A DNA stretch of 7,149 nucleotides. Origin: Lachnospiraceae bacterium (GTDB taxonomy: Bacteria > Bacillota > Clostridia > Lachnospirales > Lachnospiraceae). The position numbers and the translations under genes were made by a program. The stretch covers positions 1 through 7,149 of the forward strand of contig JAJQIE010000118.1 in NCBI GenBank assembly GCA_021199395.1, written 5' to 3'. Numbering within the stretch: the first letter of the stretch is position 1; every line of letters begins with the position of its first letter. This document shows, in pieces, positions 1 to 4,667 of this stretch. The notes below the pieces were generated by a model, which was given only the letters and a program-made list of their open reading frames with translations, did not search any database and was not told the DNA's origin.

Positions 1-3
1 TGG

Positions 4-31
4 CGTGTTAATATATAACATGTCGTGTTAA
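4..31. promoter_or_regulatory. Three phased TGTTA half-sites upstream of ychF
   Basis: TGTTA lies at 6-10, its reverse complement TAACA at 16-20, and TGTTA again at 26-30, so the half-sites sit exactly 10 bp apart. The outer two are part of the 8-bp direct repeat CGTGTTAA (4-11 and 24-31). A possible -10 (TATAAC, 14-19) falls inside the array, but any -35 would lie outside the window. The spacing of one helical turn is what a repressor site would look like. The regulator is unknown, and the AT-rich context makes chance occurrence possible. Confidence 0.25.
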
Positions 32-88
32 GGCTCTTTTTGGAAAAAACGAGCGGAAAAATGGGGAAAAACATGAAAAGTGAGATCG

Positions 89-114
89 GAAAAGCCGCTG
101 CAGAAGGGCTTTTC
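89..114 (+). promoter_or_regulatory. Hairpin touching the ychF ribosome binding site
   Basis: GAAAAGCC (89-96) and GGCTTTTC (107-114) form a perfect 8-bp stem around a 10-base loop. The 3' arm ends one base before the Shine-Dalgarno sequence GGGAGGTGG (115-123) of ychF. No T-run follows the stem, so it is not a classical terminator. It could shape access of ribosomes to ychF, or be the tail of a termination structure from an upstream gene outside the window. Function is inferred only. Confidence 0.3.
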
Positions 115-131
115 GGGAGGTGGATGTTAAA

Positions 132-1229
132 ATGAAATTAGGTATCGTAGGATTGCCGAATGTGGGTAAGAGCACACTGTTTAACTCTCTTACAAAAGCC
201 GGTGCGGAGTCGGCAAATTATCCGTTCTGTACGATTGATCCGAACGTGGGAGTGGTAGCGGTTCCGGATGAGCGCCTGGGATTGCTGGCGAATCTTTATC
301 ATTCCGCGAAGGTGACGCCGGCGGTGATTGAGTTTGTCGATATTGCGGGACTGGTAAAGGGTGCGTCGAAGGGAGAAGGACTGGGCAATCAGTTTCTGGC
401 GAATATCCGTGAGGTTGACGCGATCGTCCATGTGGTGCGCTGCTTTGACGATACGAATGTGATCCATGTGGATGGGACAGTAGATCCGGTACGCGACATT
501 GAGACGATCAATCTCGAACTGATTTTCTCGGATCTGGAGATCCTGGAGCGCCGCATTGCAAAGACAGGACGCGCGGCGAATAATGACAAGGCTGCCGCGA
601 AGGAACTGGCTCTTATGAAAGCGCTGAAGGAGCATCTGGAGGATGGAAAGCTTGCCATCACCTACACAACAGAGGATGAGGATGAGCAGAAATGGCTCCA
701 GGAGTACAACCTGCTCACGGCAAAACCGGTGATCTTTGCCGCGAATGTCGGTGAGGACGATCTGGCGGATGACGGCGCTTCTAATGCTTATGTGCAGGCG
801 GTGCGCAATTATGCTGCGGAGACGAACAGCGAGGTGTTTGTGATCTGCGCGAAGATCGAGGAGGAGATATCGGAGCTGGAGGACGATGAAAAACAGATGT
901 TTCTGGAGGATCTTGGATTGAAAGAGTCCGGTCTGGAGAAACTGATAAAGGCAAGCTACAGCCTGCTTGGGCTTTTGAGCTATCTGACCGCGGGAGAGAC
1001 AGAGACGCGTGCGTGGACGATCAGAAAAGGGACAAAGGCTCCACAGGCAGCCGGGAAAATCCATTCCGACTTTGAACGCGGCTTTATCCGGGCTGAGGTC
1101 GTAAACTACCGGGATCTGCTGGACTGCGGCTCCCTTTCCGCTGCAAAGGAAAAAGGGCTGGTCGGGCTGGAAGGAAAAGACTATGTTGTAAAGGACGGAG
1201 ATGTGATCCTGTTTCGGTTTAACGTATAA
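132..1229 (+). CDS. ychF: Redox-regulated ATPase YchF (Obg-like P-loop NTPase)
   Basis: This is a cytoplasmic P-loop NTPase of the OBG/YchF family, which associates with ribosomes and is linked to translation and stress responses. The protein has 365 residues, the usual length. The G1 motif GLPNVGKST is at residues 7-15 and the G3 motif DIAGL at 70-74. The G4 position reads NVGE (about 205-208) instead of NKxD, the change known in YchF to shift preference from GTP to ATP. A helical, charged segment follows the core switch regions (about 125-190). A C-terminal TGS domain (about 281-364) carries the conserved [10 protein letters not shown] stretch. I chose ATG 132 because GGGAGGTGG (115-123) sits 8 bases upstream and the family starts with [14 protein letters not shown] at 120 lies inside that ribosome binding site and is unlikely. 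lgt follows after 56 bases with no terminator between them. Confidence 0.96.
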   Translation: MKLGIVGLPNVGKSTLFNSLTKAGAESANYPFCTIDPNVGVVAVPDERLGLLANLYHSAKVTPAVIEFVDIAGLVKGASKGEGLGNQFLANIREVDAIVHVVRCFDDTNVIHVDGTVDPVRDIETINLELIFSDLEILERRIAKTGRAANNDKAAAKELALMKALKEHLEDGKLAITYTTEDEDEQKWLQEYNLLTAKPVIFAANVGEDDLADDGASNAYVQAVRNYAAETNSEVFVICAKIEEEISELEDDEKQMFLEDLGLKESGLEKLIKASYSLLGLLSYLTAGETETRAWTIRKGTKAPQAAGKIHSDFERGFIRAEVVNYRDLLDCGSLSAAKEKGLVGLEGKDYVVKDGDVILFRFNV

Positions 1230-1285
1230 TGTTCATAACTGTTCAGCGCCTTCACAGTTACTGATATTCACTAATGGAGTTTAAC

Positions 1286-2233
1286 ATGAATGGTACAATC
1301 CGATTCCCTCATCTGGGGATCACGCTTACGCATGTGATTAAGACAATCCGCATTGGCGATTTTGAAATCGCGTGTTATGGAATCGTCCTTGCGGTGGCGA
1401 TGATGACGGGGCTTTTTCTGGCCATGAGGGTGGCGAAGGCGACCGGCCAGAGAGAGGAAGACTATTTTGACCTGGGGATCACAGCGATTATCGTGGCAGT
1501 GATCTGCGCGAGGGCTTACTATGTTGTGTTTTCCTGGGATTATTACAGCAGCCATCCTGCTGAGATCTTTAATCTGCGCAGGGGCGGGCTGGCTATCTAC
1601 GGAGGTGTGATCGGCGGGATCCTCACTGTGATCCTGTTCTGCCGCGTGCGAAAGATGGATTACCGTAAAGCGCTGGATACGGCTGCGATCGGTCTGGTGT
1701 GGGGGCAGGCGATCGGCAGGTGGGGGAACTTTTTTAACCGGGAAGCCTTCGGGGATTACACGGATAACCTGCTCGCCATGCAGCTTCCCGTCAGCGATGT
1801 GAGGGCTTCCGAGATCACAGAAGCGATGCGGGAGCATTTGCTTGTGATCGATGGGGCAGAATATATTCAGGTGCACCCCACTTTTCTCTACGAGTCCCTC
1901 TGGAACCTTGGGGTGCTGGTGATTCTGCTGGCAATGACATCCAAAAGGGTCCGGGAGAGGGAACGCGATGTCCTGCGGAAGCAACCTGCGCCGCATGGCG
2001 GTGAAAAAGCTGTGCGCGGACGGAGCAACAGCGGTGAAGATGGGAAGATAGTCCTGACCTATTTACTGCTGTACGGAGCCGGCCGTTTCTGGATTGAGGG
2101 CCTGCGCACCGATCAGCTGCTCCTCTTTGGAACCGGGTTGCCGGTATCCCAGGTTCTCTCCGGGATACTGATCGCGCTCTCACTGACCCTGCTTATTATA
2201 ATGAAAATGAAAGGAACGAAGGACGATGAATAA
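1286..2233 (+). CDS. lgt: Prolipoprotein diacylglyceryl transferase Lgt
   Basis: Lgt is the integral membrane enzyme that moves diacylglycerol from phosphatidylglycerol onto the lipobox cysteine of prolipoproteins, the first step of lipoprotein maturation. The 315-residue protein begins with the typical FPHLGI (7-12) and has several hydrophobic segments, for example about 31-46, 64-84, 102-119, 203-217 and 286-306. The family signature GRWGNFFNREAFG is at 144-156; R145, N148 and E153 line up with E. coli R143, N146 and E151. A second conserved block, GRFWIEGLR, holds R267, E271 and R274, with R267 matching E. coli R239. Two oddities are a basic loop at about 219-253 before the last helices, and Tyr105 in the YGG motif where E. 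coli has His103. I chose ATG 1286 because GGAG (1276-1279) lies 6 bases upstream. An in-frame ATG at 1274 has no ribosome binding site. The gene's 3' end overlaps the next gene by 8 bases. Confidence 0.95.
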   Translation: MNGTIRFPHLGITLTHVIKTIRIGDFEIACYGIVLAVAMMTGLFLAMRVAKATGQREEDYFDLGITAIIVAVICARAYYVVFSWDYYSSHPAEIFNLRRGGLAIYGGVIGGILTVILFCRVRKMDYRKALDTAAIGLVWGQAIGRWGNFFNREAFGDYTDNLLAMQLPVSDVRASEITEAMREHLLVIDGAEYIQVHPTFLYESLWNLGVLVILLAMTSKRVRERERDVLRKQPAPHGGEKAVRGRSNSGEDGKIVLTYLLLYGAGRFWIEGLRTDQLLLFGTGLPVSQVLSGILIALSLTLLIIMKMKGTKDDE

Positions 2234-2378
2234 AAAGGAAGCACTGAAAAGCTGCATTGAGGAAGAAAGAAAGAAACTGAATTCTCTGATTGGGGAAAAA
2301 GGCAGACTGGAGGACGCCTACCGCCAGAGTCTGCTTGTAGATCGCCTGATCGAGCGCTACATGGAGCTGGCGGATTAG
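2226..2378 (+). CDS. Spo0E-like aspartyl-phosphate phosphatase (small protein)
   Basis: This 50-residue ORF overlaps the lgt stop in the 8 bases ATGAATAA (2226-2233), which suggests translational coupling. Ribosome-binding candidates are AAGGAA (2211-2216) and GAAGGA (2218-2223). The protein has no membrane segment and looks like two helices. The first, with IEEERKKLNSLI at 11-22, matches the Spo0E-family pattern I-E-x-x-R-x-x-L-N-x-L-I. The second has S35-x3-D39 followed by L41-I42 and Y45, matching the S-Q-E-L-D-x-L-I-x-x-Y signature. In the family this Asp-containing helix removes phosphate from response regulators such as Spo0A. The SQELD core is relaxed here to SLLVD, keeping Ser and Asp. 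The length fits the 45-85 residue family. The gene is too short for many annotation pipelines. Its target is not visible in the window; a Spo0A role is inferred from the family only. Confidence 0.78.
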   Translation: MNKKEALKSCIEEERKKLNSLIGEKGRLEDAYRQSLLVDRLIERYMELAD

Positions 2379-2402
2379 ATGCCATATATACGAAGTGTTT
2401 TT

Positions 2403-2434
2403 GGCGCAGCCTGACAACAGGCGTCAGGCTCGCC
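2403..2434 (+). promoter_or_regulatory. Strong hairpin without T-run, 25 bases after the Spo0E-like gene
   Basis: GGCGCAGCCTGAC (2403-2415) pairs with GTCAGGCTCGCC (2423-2434). This makes 12 base pairs with one bulged C (2407) around a 7-base loop. A competing 5-bp pairing is possible: GCCTG (2409-2413) with CAGGC (2418-2422). The + strand continues with GTGAGTAATAACGG and the minus strand with an A-run, so neither direction looks like an intrinsic terminator. It probably lies in the 3' untranslated region of the upstream transcript and may stabilise or process that RNA, or belong to a small RNA. No known RNA family is recognised. Confidence 0.5.
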
Positions 2435-2499
2435 GTGAGTAATAACGGTCAGATTTTTCATCGGAATCAGATGGAATAGACGGGATTTGGAAGAAAAAG

Positions 2500-2533
2500 A
2501 AGCTGTCGCTAGATTTTGCGGCAGCTTTTTTTT
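2500..2533 (+). terminator. Intrinsic (Rho-independent) terminator of the ychF-lgt-Spo0E-like block
   Basis: AAGCTGTCGC (2500-2509) pairs with GCGGCAGCTT (2518-2527), all 10 positions with one G-U, around the loop TAGATTTT. Eight T residues (2526-2533) follow, the first two shared with the stem. The A-rich run before the stem (2491-2500) gives the minus strand a U-rich tail too, so it may work in both directions. It separates the lgt block from the mraZ promoter. Confidence 0.9.
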
Positions 2534-2535
2534 GA

Positions 2536-2553
2536 TTTACAAGATGTTGTAAA
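2536..2553. promoter_or_regulatory. Perfect 18-bp dyad, candidate operator
   Basis: TTTACAA (2536-2542) and TTGTAAA (2547-2553) are exact inverted repeats separated by GATG. The dyad starts 3 bases after the terminator T-run and ends 36 bases before the predicted -35 of mraZ. Its size and symmetry fit a dimeric helix-turn-helix regulator. I cannot assign it to a known regulator. An RNA hairpin role is less likely because the stem is short and AT-rich. Confidence 0.4.
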
Positions 2554-2589
2554 TGACGGAATAATTCAAAATATAGCGAGAATTTAGGC

Positions 2590-2618
2590 TTGTATTTTGC
2601 GGGAAATTCCTGTATTAT
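2590..2618 (+). promoter_or_regulatory. Sigma-A type promoter of the mraZ (dcw) operon
   Basis: The -35 TTGTAT (2590-2595) and the -10 TATTAT (2613-2618) are separated by 17 bases, the ideal spacing. Each hexamer is close to consensus. A TG directly precedes the -10, and a small GGAAATTCC dyad (2602-2610) sits in the spacer. Transcription would start near 2625, just at the first GTGG box. It lies downstream of a terminator and upstream of mraZ, as expected for a cluster promoter. Confidence 0.75.
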
Positions 2619-2625
2619 TAACGGC

Positions 2626-2676
2626 AAGTGGTAGAAAGTGGTGTATCGTGGTAGCTTTGTGGAGGATTGTGGAACT
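2626..2676 (+). promoter_or_regulatory. MraZ-type operator: five GTGG boxes at 10-11 bp spacing
   Basis: GTGG begins at 2628, 2638, 2648, 2659 and 2669, giving steps of 10, 10, 11 and 10 bp on one face of the helix. The first two units share AAGTGGT. MraZ proteins are known to bind short G-rich direct repeats with about 10-bp period before their own gene (TGGG-type in E. coli, AAAGTG-type in Mycoplasma). The array begins at about the predicted transcription start, so a bound MraZ ring would block initiation or early elongation. Binding itself is inferred. Confidence 0.82.
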
Positions 2677-2737
2677 TTCAGAACCAGGCTGACGCGGTAG
2701 GGGAACACCATCGGTCTTCAAAAGAAGGTGTGTCATG

Positions 2738-3169
2738 ATGTTTATGGGCGAATACAATCATACGATAGACACCAAAGGCAGACTGATCATCCCGGCAAAA
2801 TTCAGAGAGATACTGGGCGATGAATTTATTGTGACAAAGGGATTGGATGGTTGCCTGTTTGTGTTTCCCAAAACAGAATGGCAGATTTTCGAGGAGAAGC
2901 TGCGCAAACTGCCGCTTACACAGAAGAACGCCAGAAAATTCACACGTTTCTTTATGGGTGGCGCGACCACATGTGAACTGGACAAGCAGGGGAGAATTCT
3001 CTTACCGCAGAATTTAAGGGAATTTGCGAAGCTGGATAAGGATGTGGTGCTGTCAGGCAACCTGAATCGTATTGAGATCTGGAACAAAGCAGACTGGACG
3101 GAAAACAATGCTTATGATGATATGGACGACATTGCCGAACAGATGTCAGATTTGGGCTTAGATATTTGA
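2738..3169 (+). CDS. mraZ: Transcriptional regulator MraZ
   Basis: MraZ is a DNA-binding protein of the AbrB/MazE swapped-hairpin type that forms ring oligomers and regulates its own dcw operon. The protein has 143 residues, the standard length in Firmicutes. It has two SpoVT-AbrB-like repeats, each with a DxxGR motif: [13 protein letters not shown] at 11-23 and [14 protein letters not shown] at 81-94. The start [11 protein letters not shown] is the family N-terminus. I chose ATG 2738 over the adjacent ATG 2735 because AAGGTG (2725-2730) is then 7 rather than 4 bases away and the protein matches the family start. The tail after residue 120 is acidic and probably flexible. The gene has its own promoter and a five-box operator upstream, and is followed after 30 bases by rsmH. 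Confidence 0.97.
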   Translation: MFMGEYNHTIDTKGRLIIPAKFREILGDEFIVTKGLDGCLFVFPKTEWQIFEEKLRKLPLTQKNARKFTRFFMGGATTCELDKQGRILLPQNLREFAKLDKDVVLSGNLNRIEIWNKADWTENNAYDDMDDIAEQMSDLGLDI

Positions 3170-3199
3170 CATGGTTTTCCCGCGACGGGGGAGGATTAA

Positions 3200-4174
3200 A
3201 TGGAATTTAAACACAAATCGGTACTTCTTTTCGAGAGCATTGAGGAACTGCGGATAAAGCCGGATGGAATTTATGTGGATGGTACGCTGGGCGGCGGCGG
3301 ACATTCTCTGGAAATATGTAAAAGGCTGACGGACGGCGGACGGCTGATCGGTTTTGATCAGGATGCGGACGCGATTGAGGCAGCCACAAGGCGCTTGGAT
3401 GAGTTTAAGGATCGTGTGACGATTATACGCAGCAATTACTGCTATATGAAGGACGAGCTCCGTAAACTCGGTGTGTCATCTGTAGATGGAGTCATTTTGG
3501 ACCTGGGGGTCTCCTCTTACCAGCTTGACACTGCAGACAGAGGATTTACCTACCGGGAGGACGCACCGCTGGATATGAGGATGGATCAGCGGCAGACCCT
3601 TACGGCAAAGGCAGTTGTGAACGAATACAGCGAGATGGAGCTTTATCGCGTCATCCGCGACTATGGGGAAGAAAGGTTCGCAAAAAATATTGCCAGACAT
3701 ATCGTGAACGCACGCAATGAAAAAGAACTGGAAACGACTGGGGAGTTAATTCATGTTATAAAAGCGGCGATCCCGATGAAGGTGCGGGCAGTAGGAGGAC
3801 ACCCGGCCAAAAAGACATTTCAGGCCATTCGTATTGAGGTCAACCGGGAACTGGAGGTTCTCGAAGATTCGCTGGAGGATATGGTGGACTTATTGAGCGA
3901 TGGAGGGCGGATCTGTGTGATTACATTCCATTCACTCGAAGATCGAATTGTAAAAAATAAGTTCCGATATCTGGAGCGTCCCTGTACATGTCCCAGAGAA
4001 TTTCCGGTATGTGTATGTGGGAAAAAACCAAAAGGAATTGTGATTACCCGTAAACCGATCCTTCCGTCAGAGGAGGAGCTTGAGAGAAACAGCAGAGCCA
4101 AAAGCGCAAAACTTCGTGTATTTGAGGCAGGAGACAGTTATGGCAGGAGCAGGAAACAGCCGGAGGGCTTCTGA
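3200..4174 (+). CDS. rsmH: 16S rRNA (cytosine1402-N4)-methyltransferase RsmH (MraW)
   Basis: RsmH transfers a methyl group from S-adenosylmethionine to N4 of C1402 in the 16S rRNA decoding centre. The protein has 324 residues; the family is usually about 310. Visible motifs are the SAM-binding loop [10 protein letters not shown] (27-36), FDQD (52-55), [15 protein letters not shown] (96-110), [16 protein letters not shown] (114-129), [14 protein letters not shown] (204-217) and [12 protein letters not shown] (241-252). A Cys pair cluster CxC-x6-CxC is at 262-273. The end of the conserved fold is SAKLRVFEA; the remaining residues, about 310-324, are a basic extension, mostly inside the overlap with ftsL. 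A strong ribosome binding site GGGGGAGGA (3187-3195) sits 4 bases before the ATG. It is co-transcribed with mraZ and ftsL. Confidence 0.97.
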   Translation: MEFKHKSVLLFESIEELRIKPDGIYVDGTLGGGGHSLEICKRLTDGGRLIGFDQDADAIEAATRRLDEFKDRVTIIRSNYCYMKDELRKLGVSSVDGVILDLGVSSYQLDTADRGFTYREDAPLDMRMDQRQTLTAKAVVNEYSEMELYRVIRDYGEERFAKNIARHIVNARNEKELETTGELIHVIKAAIPMKVRAVGGHPAKKTFQAIRIEVNRELEVLEDSLEDMVDLLSDGGRICVITFHSLEDRIVKNKFRYLERPCTCPREFPVCVCGKKPKGIVITRKPILPSEEELERNSRAKSAKLRVFEAGDSYGRSRKQPEGF

Positions 4175-4667
4175 GGGAAGCCGGTACAGCCGGACGAAGA
4201 CGGCAGACCACGACAGAAGAACATACACATATATAGACGGGACTGCGGTAAGGAAGCTGGATGTCCAGACACAGCCTGAGAAGATACAGGAGTCTGAGTC
4301 CGCGCAGGTAAGCCTGAACACGCGCAGAAACCGTGAGCGCGCGCTTCAGATGAATCTGGGGTATGTGCTGTTTCTTACGGCGGCGGCGGTGATTACCGTA
4401 TTTGTATGTGTGAATTTTCTGCAGCTGCGTGCGAAGAACACACTTCTTCAGGAGGAGGTGGCTTCGCTTGAAGCGGAGCTCGATTCCGCAGTGCTGGAAA
4501 AGGCTTCCGAATACAACCGTGTGATGAATGGTATAGATCTGGAATACATTAAGGATGTGGCCACAAATGAGCTGGGTATGCGGCAGGCCACATCAGATCA
4601 GATCGTATATTATGAGGTGGAGGACGGCGACTACGTAAGGCAGTATTCCGAGGTACCGGAAGAGTAG
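4140..4667 (+). CDS. ftsL: FtsL-like cell division protein (septum formation initiator type)
   Basis: This is a 175-residue single-pass membrane protein with the layout of FtsL/DivIC: a long cytoplasmic N-terminus (1-71, basic), one membrane helix (about 72-94), then an extracellular coiled coil (about 95-125) and a conserved [15 protein letters not shown] block (133-147). FtsL joins DivIC/FtsB and DivIB/FtsQ in the divisome and helps activate septal synthesis. Identity rests on topology and position between rsmH and the PBP gene, as sequence conservation in FtsL is low; it could also be called a generic septum formation initiator. I chose ATG 4140 because AGGAG (4129-4133) lies 6 bases upstream. 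An in-frame ATG at 4080 would extend 20 residues further into rsmH and has no such site. It overlaps rsmH by 35 bases. The N-terminal [13 protein letters not shown] (29-41) looks like a short conserved motif. Confidence 0.82.
   Translation: MAGAGNSRRASEGSRYSRTKTADHDRRTYTYIDGTAVRKLDVQTQPEKIQESESAQVSLNTRRNRERALQMNLGYVLFLTAAAVITVFVCVNFLQLRAKNTLLQEEVASLEAELDSAVLEKASEYNRVMNGIDLEYIKDVATNELGMRQATSDQIVYYEVEDGDYVRQYSEVPEE

Larger units (their letters stand above)
2379..2737. other. Intergenic control region before mraZ
   Basis: This 359-base stretch has no convincing gene. In order it holds a strong hairpin (2403-2434), an intrinsic terminator (2500-2533), an 18-bp perfect dyad (2536-2553), a promoter (2590-2618), five GTGG boxes (2628-2672), and an mraZ leader whose ribosome binding site can be paired (2705-2731). 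Short minus-strand open frames here lack coding features. Confidence 0.8.

Noticed and set aside
138..1064. Long minus-strand open frame (308 codons) opposite ychF
   Set aside because: It lies fully antisense to a confident gene, has a low-complexity, Arg/His/Leu-rich translation and no recognisable domain. It results from codon bias of ychF.
1225..1230. TATAAT overlapping the ychF stop codon as a promoter for lgt
   Set aside because: No acceptable -35 is found 16-18 bases upstream (TGTGAT at 17), so the perfect -10 alone is not enough to call a promoter.
1271..1996. Minus-strand open frame of 241 codons opposite lgt
   Set aside because: Rich in His, Pro and Arg with no family resemblance, and opposite a clear membrane enzyme. 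It is a shadow frame.
2424..2711. Minus-strand open frame of 95 codons in the intergenic region
   Set aside because: It runs through the terminator, the promoter and the GTGG boxes, and its translation has a phenylalanine run from the terminator A/T tract.
4080..4139. Upstream ATG at 4080 as the start of ftsL
   Set aside because: It would lengthen the rsmH overlap to 95 bases, while ATG 4140 has AGGAG at 6 bases spacing.
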